Positions 9,396 through 17,390 of a stretch of 64,000 nt of DNA are shown one piece after another. Below the pieces are notes generated by a model that did no database searches, was not told the origin of the DNA, and was given only the letters and a program-made list of their open reading frames with translations. Each line of letters opens with the position of its first letter. Within the stretch, counting starts at the first letter, position 1. This stretch comes from Alphaproteobacteria bacterium (GTDB lineage: Bacteria > Pseudomonadota > Alphaproteobacteria > UBA9219): contig JAFALY010000038.1 of the NCBI GenBank assembly GCA_019233975.1, positions 85,638-149,637 on the forward strand, written 5' to 3'. The translations under genes were made by a program, and so were the position numbers.

Positions 9396-9907
9396 CTCTT
9401 CCTAAACTCTCGGCCCCTACCCCCATCACCGACGCGCACAACCTCACCGGCTTCGTCAGCGGGGAAGCGTCATTGGATGAGTGGTTGAAGCGCCGTGCCT
9501 TAAAAAACCAGCAAGCAGGAGCTTCACGCTGCTGTGTCGTATGCACCGGCAAAAATATCGTCGGCTATTATACGTTATCAGCCGCCGGCATTGCGCGTGA
9601 AGCCGCACCAAAACACCTGCAGCGCAACATGCCAGACCCTCTGCCTGTCATGTTGCTGGGCCGGCTGGCCATCGATCAGAAATACCATAACATGGGTATC
9701 GGCAAGGCCTTGTTGCGCGATGCCATGATGCGATCTGTAACCGTGGCGACGGAAGCAGGTGTTTTTGCTATTCTTGTTCACGCCTTATCAGAACAGGCCA
9801 AGCGGTTTTACCTGTCGCGGGGCTTTGTGGCCTCGCCACTCAATCCCATAACCCTTTTCATGACCCTAGAAACCGTACGGCTGATTTTAACAGAACGCCC
9901 GCACTGA
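9392..9907 (+). CDS. GNAT-family toxin (TacT-like)
   Basis: ATGA overlap with antitoxin; FVSGEASLDEWLKRRALKNQQAGASRCCVVC...GYYTLSAAGI...LLGRLAIDQKYHNMGIGKALLRDAM...FYLSRGF. Confidence 0.9.
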   Translation: MTLPKLSAPTPITDAHNLTGFVSGEASLDEWLKRRALKNQQAGASRCCVVCTGKNIVGYYTLSAAGIAREAAPKHLQRNMPDPLPVMLLGRLAIDQKYHNMGIGKALLRDAMMRSVTVATEAGVFAILVHALSEQAKRFYLSRGFVASPLNPITLFMTLETVRLILTERPH

Positions 9908-10107
9908 TCATTCATACCACTCAACATCTGATATATTCTTCTGTCAGTTCATTGTTACAAAAGATCAATTCCCTGATCAGCGGTAAAAATTCCCTGTTTC
10001 AATTCACGGAAATTATCAGGCAATGGGTATGTAATCTCGCGTGATTCAACGATATTTTTGATCTAATGATCGACGGAAGGCCCAAAAACAAAGAAATTCC
10101 CTGTTTT

Positions 10108-10126
10108 TTCGCTGTTAAACAGCGAA
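10108..10126. repeat. Perfect inverted repeat TTCGCTGTT-A-AACAGCGAA
   Basis: 9-bp arms, 1-nt centre, in a noncoding region with repeated AATTCCCTG motifs. Confidence 0.8.
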
Positions 10127-10274
10127 TTGGCGCACGGAGAGCAGTTCAGCTAGACTGCCTCCACAGCCACTTTTTTTTCTAAGTAAAATCAATGGATAAA
10201 AAATCTGACGCCAAAGGGATGTCGAACTTTTCATTTTGCTTGTAATCTGAAGGCTCACTTTTGAGGAGGAGACG

Positions 10275-10628
10275 TTGAATATCTATTTTCTCATCAAGGT
10301 TGGGCTATCAGCACTTATTATTGCAACAGTATCGGATATCGCCAAACGCAATCCGGCTTTTGGGGCGTTAGTGGCGTCATTGCCTCTGATATCAATTATG
10401 GGAATGCTTTGGTTGTGGCGAGATACCCATGACGTGGCACGTCTTGCGGCTCATTCTCAGGCAACGTTTTGGTATGTATTGCCCTCGCTTCCTATGTTTC
10501 TGTTATTGCCATTTATGTTGCGTTTGGGTGTGCCATTTATATTGGCTATGGCTATCTCAATAGTAATGACCATTGGTCTTTATTTTGGGATGGTCGTTGT
10601 ACTAAAGCGCTTTGGTATTACATTTTAA
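10275..10628 (+). CDS. DUF3147-like small membrane protein
   Basis: 117 aa; SALIIATVSDIAKRNPAFGALVASLPLISIMGMLWLWRDTHD, four hydrophobic helices; SD AGGAGGAG upstream, TTG start. Confidence 0.65.
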   Translation: MNIYFLIKVGLSALIIATVSDIAKRNPAFGALVASLPLISIMGMLWLWRDTHDVARLAAHSQATFWYVLPSLPMFLLLPFMLRLGVPFILAMAISIVMTIGLYFGMVVVLKRFGITF

Positions 10629-10771
10629 ACAAATACGCATATCCTGCCCCATTCTTTGCGGCAGCGACTGATGATATGAGGGCCTGAATTTGATTGTCGG
10701 GCTGAATAAAGATTGTTCGATACTGCTCCACAAAGGGCAGCCATCACAATCAACAATCCGCCAACAAAAAA

Positions 10772-10800
10772 CCCCTCCTCACCTTTGGGGTACGGAGGGG
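10772..10800 (-). terminator. Rho-independent terminator for the Q-rich protein gene
   Basis: Minus strand CCCCTCC...GGAGGGG followed by TTTTTT. Confidence 0.8.
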
Positions 10801-10826
10801 CTGTTTGCACGAATAATGAAACCGAC

Positions 10827-11351
10827 TTACTGCTGACTCTGTTGTTCATCGCGGTTGATCTGGTGACGATCGTGACGGTCTTCACGACGGTCCGTTCTGT
10901 CCTGACGATGGTCTTGATGGATCTGCTCGCGATCCTCATGGTTTTGCCTGCGATCTTCGGCGTTCTGCACACGGTCAGAACGGTTCTGTTGTTTATCCGT
11001 ATGGATCTGGCCGCGGTCCTGCTGGATTTGCTGCTGCGCTGCCGCTGCACCTGCGGTGTTACCGCTGGCATTGTCTTGATGTTCGATCATCCGCTGCTGT
11101 CGGATCTGCTGCTCATCTGAGCGGATCTGCTGATCGTTTTGCTGCATCTGCTGATAGTTCTGCTGCATCTGCTGACGGTTCTGCTGGATCTGGCTACGAT
11201 CCTGCTGGATCTGCTGCTGGTTTTGTTGGATCTGCTGCTGATTTTGCTGGATCTGTTGTTGATCCTGCGAAATCTGGCTGGTCTGCGCAAAAGCCGGGGC
11301 CGAAAGCATCAGGCCAATGGCGCAGAGAGGGATAGTTTTTTTATTCAGCAT
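10827..11351 (-). CDS. Secreted Gln-rich low-complexity repeat protein
   Basis: Signal peptide MLNKKTIPLCAIGLMLSAPAFAQ followed by (QQIQQNQ)n, then D/R/H-rich tail. Confidence 0.75.
   Translation of the reverse strand: MLNKKTIPLCAIGLMLSAPAFAQTSQISQDQQQIQQNQQQIQQNQQQIQQDRSQIQQNRQQMQQNYQQMQQNDQQIRSDEQQIRQQRMIEHQDNASGNTAGAAAAQQQIQQDRGQIHTDKQQNRSDRVQNAEDRRQNHEDREQIHQDHRQDRTDRREDRHDRHQINRDEQQSQQ
11097..11272. repeat. Tandem degenerate about 21-bp repeats encoding QQIQQNQ heptads
   Basis: Repeated CTGCTGnnnTTnTGCTGnATCTG units. Confidence 0.7.
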
Positions 11352-11693
11352 GGGACACCTGTTGTTGAAGGTTGTAATGGCAGGGACTTCGAATCTCACG
11401 AAGTTCCCCAATATAACTAAGACGGGACTATGCGCATCAAAATTGACTAAACGATGTCGCTGCATGGGCCTGTATGTGGCATGGCTCAGCGCAAAATATG
11501 TCTTCATGGAATTTTAACCACGCAAACGCTTAATGCATATTATCATATTGATATATAATGTATTTATGGCTGATATATGCAGCCAACACCCTTTCCAAAA
11601 CAACGCCTTTTTTATCAAGAATTGCAGCCAAATTTAGACAATCATTAAACATGGACTGTATTATTGCCTAACATAATTATCCGGAATGGGTTC

Positions 11694-13127
11694 ATGTCAC
11701 GCGTTCTAATAGTAGACGATAGCGACGTCGACAGGCTGTTGATCGCCGCTATCGTAAAAAAGAAGATCGGCGTGACCGCTATGCAGGCGGATTGCGGCGA
11801 GGCCGCATTAGACATCATCGCCGACGATGACAACCGCGAGATATCGACCGTACTTCTGGACCTGAATATGCCGGGAATGAACGGCATGGAAACCATGGCG
11901 CACATTCTGAAAAACAGACAGGACATCCAGATCATCGTTATCACCGGCATGCTGCGCGACCTGAGCATCATGGACATACTGCACGCCGGCGCCAGTGATT
12001 TTCTGACGAAGCCACTGGACCCCGACGCCCTGTGTCAGGTTTTATCAAAAGCCGTTTCCGTTCATCGCATGACCATTGAATATCGCAAGCGCGCGGAGAA
12101 ACAGGCGCGTCTGCAGAATCTGGGACGCTTGTTGGAGACCACGCCGGATTTGAAGCCGGTTATCGACCTGGCGCGGCGCGCTGCTCTGTCCGACATTACG
12201 GTACTGATTACAGGTGAAAGTGGCGTGGGCAAAGAGATCGTCGCGCGCGCCCTACATGCCGCCAGCATGCGGCACCTTGGTCCCTTTATCCCCGTCCATT
12301 GCGGCGCCATCACCCCTGAACTGGTCGAAAGCACTTTGTTCGGCCACCGTCATGGCGCGTTTACAGGTACCATCGGCAACACAATCGGCAAATTTGCCGA
12401 AGCCGAGGGTGGCACGCTGTTCCTTGATGAAATCGGCAGCTTGTCACATGATGTACAAGTCAAGCTACTGCGCGTTTTGCAAGATAAGATCGTCGCACCA
12501 CTGGGCGCCGACACAGGCCAGCCGATGGATGTTCGGATTATTGCTGCGACCAACCGCGATATGGCGCAGGACGTTGCCGACAACATCATCCGGCAAGATT
12601 TGTTTTACAAACTGAATGGTTTCCCGATCATCATATCGCCATTGCGCGCAAGACCGCGCGACATCTCCCTGCTCGCGCGGCATTTCATTGAACAATACGC
12701 GTTGGCGGAAGAAAAAAATGTGCAAAGCCTGACCGAGGCGGCGCACGACTGGTTACTGCGTCAAATGTGGCCGGGCAATGTGCGTGAGCTGGAGAACCTG
12801 ATCCACCGCGCGGTTTTAATGTGCGACAGTGAATATCTGGATACCGCGCATCTGGACCATTCGCTGCAGATAGCGACTGACAATGATATTGTGATGGATG
12901 AAAATGAAGAGGCCATCCTGATCCGCGGTGAAGATGCCACCTATGACATTCCCTTGCGTGATGCAAATGGCGCCTTCCGCCCCTTGCATGAAATACGGTT
13001 GGAGATCGAACGGGCCGCGCTCGTCTACTGCAACTATGACTACGGTGCGGCGGCACGGCATCTGGGCATCGGCAAATCGACGCTATACCGGCATCAGTCC
13101 GATCTTGAAAAGGACCTCAAGGACTAG
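11694..13127 (+). CDS. Sigma-54-type response regulator (REC-AAA+-Fis HTH)
   Basis: RVLIVDDSDVDRL receiver, GESGVGKEIVARALH Walker A, GAFTGT, GGTLFLDEIG Walker B, C-terminal AARHLGIGKSTLYRHQ HTH. Confidence 0.9.
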   Translation: MSRVLIVDDSDVDRLLIAAIVKKKIGVTAMQADCGEAALDIIADDDNREISTVLLDLNMPGMNGMETMAHILKNRQDIQIIVITGMLRDLSIMDILHAGASDFLTKPLDPDALCQVLSKAVSVHRMTIEYRKRAEKQARLQNLGRLLETTPDLKPVIDLARRAALSDITVLITGESGVGKEIVARALHAASMRHLGPFIPVHCGAITPELVESTLFGHRHGAFTGTIGNTIGKFAEAEGGTLFLDEIGSLSHDVQVKLLRVLQDKIVAPLGADTGQPMDVRIIAATNRDMAQDVADNIIRQDLFYKLNGFPIIISPLRARPRDISLLARHFIEQYALAEEKNVQSLTEAAHDWLLRQMWPGNVRELENLIHRAVLMCDSEYLDTAHLDHSLQIATDNDIVMDENEEAILIRGEDATYDIPLRDANGAFRPLHEIRLEIERAALVYCNYDYGAAARHLGIGKSTLYRHQSDLEKDLKD

Positions 13128-13278
13128 ACCGCCTGCCATGGCACGGAAATGGTGCCGATGGCCGCACCTCGCCTCAAAGAGGCGTAGCATCTTGATAGGG
13201 CTCGATATTTTTTACCCGCAGGCACCAATTTTCCGTTTCCCCTGCGGCAGAAGTGGGGTATACACTCATCCCTTCTGC

Positions 13279-13371
13279 GGAGACGTGGCCGAGCGGCTGA
13301 AGGCGGCGGTTTGCTAAACCGCTATACAGGGTAAACTTGTATCGAGGGTTCGAATCCCTCCGTCTCCGCCA
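13279..13371 (+). tRNA. tRNA-Ser(GCT), CCA encoded
   Basis: GGAGACGTGGCCGAGCGGC...TTTGCTAAACC (anticodon GCT), long variable arm, TTCGAATCC T-loop, CGTCTCCGCCA acceptor end. Confidence 0.95.
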
Positions 13372-13433
13372 GTTTTTAGGAGCGCAGCATGGCGCCCGAC
13401 CGATTCTATGCCATTGTCGCCGGATAAAGTGAA

Positions 13434-13970
13434 ATGCCCATGCCCCTGAGAGAAGAGCTTGACGCGCTAATACGCATTAGTTGTCCATCAAAATTTAAAC
13501 GGGAATTTGATCGTATACAGCGGGAATATAATCATACAGTGACCATACCAGAAGCCGATAACGTGCCGTTTGATACTTATAACTGTTATGCTTTTGCGCT
13601 TAAGCTTGCCGACCACGAACTATATAAAAGGTTGGTCAAACAACATAGTACACCTTCTGAAAACGCGTCGGCGCTGGCCAACAGCGCTTTTGTTGAGACA
13701 CTTCTATCGCAGAACGAATTGCAAGAAATTGATTCCACGCAAAAGCCAGAAGCTGGTGATATCGTTCTCTACTTCGCACAGGGAAAGATACAGCACGCCG
13801 CCATCATTGTTGCCGATGACCGCCTCCAATCTAAATGGGGGACATGTGAGCTTTACCAGCATGCACTATGGGAAGTTCCCGCCTCCTATGGTGACCAAGT
13901 CAGACACTTCAAAGCTCCTGCTACAGATCATATAATCGGTCTGTTACAGCGGTCTGTTAAACCATCGTGA
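13434..13970 (+). CDS. NlpC/P60-like cysteine hydrolase-like hypothetical protein
   Basis: 178 aa; YNCYAFALKL (Cys), GDIVLYFAQGKIQHAAIIVADDRLQSKWG (His), HALWEVPASYGDQVRHFK. Confidence 0.45.
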   Translation: MPMPLREELDALIRISCPSKFKREFDRIQREYNHTVTIPEADNVPFDTYNCYAFALKLADHELYKRLVKQHSTPSENASALANSAFVETLLSQNELQEIDSTQKPEAGDIVLYFAQGKIQHAAIIVADDRLQSKWGTCELYQHALWEVPASYGDQVRHFKAPATDHIIGLLQRSVKPS

Positions 13971-14089
13971 ATACTGTAAAGCCAAGACAAGAACGGGATT
14001 CGTACGTGGCTTTTTCAGCCATATCGGATGTCAGCGCCGCCAAACTGGAAGAATTTATCCAGACCTACAAAAGCAGCGCGAAGCAGTAA
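13967..14089 (+). CDS. Small ORF (GTG start, 40 aa), hypothetical
   Basis: GTGA overlap with preceding stop; VNTVKPRQERDSYVAFSAISDVSAAKLEEFIQTYKSSAKQ. Confidence 0.3.
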   Translation: MNTVKPRQERDSYVAFSAISDVSAAKLEEFIQTYKSSAKQ

Positions 14090-14128
14090 GTGGCACAATC
14101 CACCACATCGCGATTAAGAATATTTTCC

Positions 14129-14142
14129 TTGATGTAGATCAA
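14129..14142. promoter_or_regulatory. FNR/ANR-type box TTGATGTAGATCAA upstream of ompW-like gene
   Basis: Perfect TTGAT-N4-ATCAA. Confidence 0.75.
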
Positions 14143-14208
14143 AGCGATTAGGCCGTCGCGGCCTATGATCCGGGCATATTCGTTTTCACCAACTCCCCGG
14201 AGGAAGTC

Positions 14209-14862
14209 ATGAAGTTTCGTTATGCAGCCGTTTGCGGCGGCGTTTTGGCTGTTCTGGCCGCTGTAGCACCGGCGCAGGCAGATGATTACAAAGGTTTCCA
14301 GGCAGGCGACGTTCTGTTGCGCCTGCGTGGCATTGCCGTTGTGCCTGAAGTTTCTTCGAACAATGTGGTGCCGACCAGCATCGGCGGCCATGTCGAAGCG
14401 TCCAATTCCATGGCGCCTGAGTTCGATGCCAGCTATTTCTTCACGCCAAATGTCGCCGTCGAAGCCATTGCCGCAACTGCCCGCCACCATGTGAAGCTGG
14501 AAGGCTCATCCCTCAGCAATGGCGATCTGGGACATCTGCAAATCTTGCCCCCGACCGTGACGGTTCAGTACCATTTCTGCCCGACCGGCACCATAAACCC
14601 CTATGTCGGCGCGGGTTTGAACTATACCCTGTTCTATGGCGTGAAATCCGGCTCTGGCGGGTTGAACGTTCATTATGACAACAACTTTGGTGAAGCCCTG
14701 CAAATCGGTGCCGACATTCATCTGCACGGCAACTGGTTCGCCAATGTGGACGTCAAGCAACTGTTCCTGAACACAACGGCGAACGTGTCAAACTCGACCG
14801 CGATTGCTGATGTTGATCTGAACCCGACTATTGTCGGTGTGGGCATCGGCTATAAGTTCTAA
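14209..14862 (+). CDS. ompW: OmpW-family outer membrane protein
   Basis: Signal peptide, GDVLLRLRGIAVVPE, NPYVGAGLNYTLFY, terminal VGIGYKF. Confidence 0.85.
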   Translation: MKFRYAAVCGGVLAVLAAVAPAQADDYKGFQAGDVLLRLRGIAVVPEVSSNNVVPTSIGGHVEASNSMAPEFDASYFFTPNVAVEAIAATARHHVKLEGSSLSNGDLGHLQILPPTVTVQYHFCPTGTINPYVGAGLNYTLFYGVKSGSGGLNVHYDNNFGEALQIGADIHLHGNWFANVDVKQLFLNTTANVSNSTAIADVDLNPTIVGVGIGYKF

Positions 14863-14885
14863 GACCGGTTATAGAATGATAACTG

Positions 14886-14915
14886 CGGGCGGTACGCCAT
14901 GTACCGCCCGTTTTT
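14886..14915 (+). terminator. Rho-independent terminator after ompW
   Basis: CGGGCGGTAC-GCCAT-GTACCGCCCG then TTTTT. Confidence 0.9.
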
Positions 14916-14995
14916 ATTGGTCCGGCGCTTTCATCTTGATTTTACCCTTTATTCGTACCCATATTCTATAAAGTAGACATGTTTCTGGTACCCGT

Positions 14996-15724
14996 ATGGC
15001 CAACGATATCGCCGATTTACCCTTATTCGCAGGCATGGAACCGCAGCTTCTAAACGGATTGCTGGCATCCTCGCGCGTGGTGGAACATAACAAGGGTGAA
15101 GTGATCATCGAGCAAAGCCAGCATATATCCCGCTGCTATGTCATCCTGTCGGGGTGGTGCGGCATCAGCAAAACGAACCAGAATGGGCAAGAATCCATTA
15201 TTCAACTGCTGACTCGCGGCGATTTTCTGCCCGAACCCGATATGATCCAGCGTGAAAACAGCCCGTTTAATATTCAGGCGTTGTCCCCCGTCCGCTTGCT
15301 GATGACACCGCCCACTATCATCAACAACGCTTTGCAACAATCACCCGTCTTTGCGCGCAATATGCTGATGGCCATGGGACGTCGCGTGCAAGACACGCGC
15401 GACCATGTGGAACAACTGACACTGCGTACCGCCGAAGAGCGGGTCGGGCGCTTTCTGCTGCAGATACGACACGAAGTCTCCGACCATGGCGAAGAATTCG
15501 ACCTGCCCTTCAGCAAAAACATTATCGCCGCCTATCTGGGCATTAAACCTGAGACACTGTCCCGCACATTGCAGATGTTCAAGGCGCAGGGCATTAAGAT
15601 AGATCAGGCGCACATCAAGCTGCCCAACCAGCAGTCCCTGTGCGATTTCTGCGATTCAACCGTCGCGCAGAAATGCAGCCACGCGAACGAAGCCGACTGC
15701 CCTAACCCCGCCTATCCGGCATAA
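14996..15724 (+). CDS. Crp/Fnr-family regulator with C-terminal cysteine cluster
   Basis: cNMP-binding-like N-domain; HTH SKNIIAAYLGIKPETLSRTLQMFKAQG; C-terminal CDFCDSTVAQKCSHANEADC. Confidence 0.9.
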   Translation: MANDIADLPLFAGMEPQLLNGLLASSRVVEHNKGEVIIEQSQHISRCYVILSGWCGISKTNQNGQESIIQLLTRGDFLPEPDMIQRENSPFNIQALSPVRLLMTPPTIINNALQQSPVFARNMLMAMGRRVQDTRDHVEQLTLRTAEERVGRFLLQIRHEVSDHGEEFDLPFSKNIIAAYLGIKPETLSRTLQMFKAQGIKIDQAHIKLPNQQSLCDFCDSTVAQKCSHANEADCPNPAYPA

Positions 15725-15767
15725 AAGCCTTTCATTTCAATCGCAAAGCCACAAGTTTTTATAGACC

Positions 15768-15781
15768 TTGATCCAGATCAA
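15768..15781. promoter_or_regulatory. FNR/ANR-type box TTGATCCAGATCAA
   Basis: Perfect TTGAT-N4-ATCAA upstream of the 15839 gene. Confidence 0.75.
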
Positions 15782-15838
15782 GGCAGCAGGCCGCATTTGG
15801 ATGTTCCCTGAGTATGTCAACGAAATCAGGGCTCAACC

Positions 15839-16465
15839 GTGCTTAACTTTAACGCTATCAATAATGCAAAAGTGCAGGCAGACCCGTTTCCCTATTTAAC
15901 GGCGACAGGGACTTTGTCGGTCGCCGATCTGGGGCTGATTAACCGCGACTTCCCTTCTATCGAGCTGCCGGGCATTTTTTCCCTATCGGACCTTACCTAT
16001 AACGGTGCGTTTGGCGAATTAATTGAAGAAATACGTAGCGACACCATGCGCCATATTATGGAAAAGCATTTCGGCGTTGATCTGTCCGACAAACCCCTGA
16101 TGATTACCGTGCGCGGCCGTTGCCAAAGAAAAGACGGGCGCATTCATAACGACTCCAAAGACAAAATCGTCACCTGCCTTTTGTATTTGAACGACCCTGT
16201 ATGGCCCAATGAAGGTGGACGCCTGCGGTTACTGCGCAACAATCATGACATGGACAATGTGATTGCCGAAGTGCCGCCAAATGGTGGCAATTTCATTGCC
16301 TTTAAACGGACGGATGTCTCGTGGCATGGCCATGAACCCTTTGAGGGGCAACGCCGCTGCATCATGTTCAACTGGGTATGTTCGCAGACAGTGTTATCGA
16401 AGAACGTACTGCGCCACAGAATTTCTGCCTTCTTTAAAAGGATGGGTTTCTATGCCGGCTACTAG
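15839..16465 (+). CDS. 2OG-Fe(II) oxygenase (prolyl-4-hydroxylase-like)
   Basis: HNDSKDKIVTCLLYLNDPVWPNEGGRLRLL ... GNFIAFKRTDVSWHGHEPFEGQRRCIMFNWV: HxD...H...R pattern. Confidence 0.8.
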   Translation: MLNFNAINNAKVQADPFPYLTATGTLSVADLGLINRDFPSIELPGIFSLSDLTYNGAFGELIEEIRSDTMRHIMEKHFGVDLSDKPLMITVRGRCQRKDGRIHNDSKDKIVTCLLYLNDPVWPNEGGRLRLLRNNHDMDNVIAEVPPNGGNFIAFKRTDVSWHGHEPFEGQRRCIMFNWVCSQTVLSKNVLRHRISAFFKRMGFYAGY

Positions 16466-17144
16466 CCCCATTCATCACCCCGGGACTGGCCATGGCCACG
16501 AGAGCGATGCACGCGATACATTTTTTAACTGCATGATGAACGCCCAGCATCACGCCGAGCCATATGACTATTGGCTGTTGCGTGATGTTTTCCCGCACAA
16601 GGTTATCGACGCCCTGCTGGCCCTACCCTTTCCGAAACCAGCCAACCCCATTTTCAATGGCCGCCGCGAAAGCAACAATTCCAGCCGCATTTACTTCTCA
16701 CCTGACAATCAACGTCAATATGCGATCTGTCGGGAACTGGTGAGTCTGTTCAGTAGCCCCGCCACCATACGCGATCTTGAGATGCATACAGGCGCAGATC
16801 TGTCCCAAGGGCAGCTACGCATTGAATATTGTCAGGATGTAGACGGTTTCTGGCTGGAACCGCACCTGGACCTGGGCGTCAAGCTTTTCACCATGCTGGT
16901 TTACCTGTCCAACGACCCCAAATTGTATGACGCGGGCACGGATATCTATGACACGACACCTGAACATAATCTGGTTGCAACAGCCCCGTATGAATACAAT
17001 ACCGGCCTGATATTTATCCCTGGACAGAATACATGGCACGGGTTTAGTAAAAGAACAATTCACGGTCTGCGTAAATCCATCATTATCAACTATGTTTCGC
17101 CGGAGTGGCGCAACCGCGCCGAACTGGCTTATCCGGAGCGGTAA
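16452..17144 (+). CDS. 2OG-Fe(II) oxygenase-like protein, second copy
   Basis: Overlaps end of previous CDS; WLEPHLDLGVKLFTMLVYLSNDPKLYDAGTDIYD ... GLIFIPGQNTWHGFSKRTIHGLRKSIIINYV. Confidence 0.75.
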   Translation: MPATSPIHHPGTGHGHESDARDTFFNCMMNAQHHAEPYDYWLLRDVFPHKVIDALLALPFPKPANPIFNGRRESNNSSRIYFSPDNQRQYAICRELVSLFSSPATIRDLEMHTGADLSQGQLRIEYCQDVDGFWLEPHLDLGVKLFTMLVYLSNDPKLYDAGTDIYDTTPEHNLVATAPYEYNTGLIFIPGQNTWHGFSKRTIHGLRKSIIINYVSPEWRNRAELAYPER

Positions 17145-17390
17145 ATGGATCTGTCCAGCCTCCCGATATGCAGCAACCACCATAACGCCATCAGCGTATG
17201 GTTTGCCATCGGCAGTACTGCCGGTTGTGTTATCCATTGCGCCATGATGGGTGTAACCTTCTTGTCCGGATGTTGCGGCCTCCATCGCGCCGCCACCGGC
17301 ATGATGGGCACATTGACCCGCCATGCTGTACCCGCCTTCTTCTGCCTTACCTCACTCACAATGACCACTATCCCGGGAGTATTGACCTGA
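17145..17390 (+). CDS. Possible small Cys/His-rich membrane protein (81 aa)
   Basis: Starts immediately after the previous stop and ends in an ATGA overlap with ccoN; hydrophobic, 5-6 Cys. Confidence 0.45.
   Translation: MDLSSLPICSNHHNAISVWFAIGSTAGCVIHCAMMGVTFLSGCCGLHRAATGMMGTLTRHAVPAFFCLTSLTMTTIPGVLT

Noticed and set aside
11139-11420. Forward ORF of LLDLLLILLDLLL repeats
   Set aside because: Antisense of the Gln-repeat gene; an artefact of repeat DNA, no SD.
13281-13371. Possible island duplicated at tRNA-Ser
   Set aside because: I did not see a second copy of the tRNA-Ser 3' end in the window, so only the tRNA-Gly island is claimed.
17198-17389. N-terminal extension of ccoN in the ORF track
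   Set aside because: CcoN starts naturally at [14 protein letters not shown] (17390); the extension is out-of-frame shadow of the 17145 ORF region.
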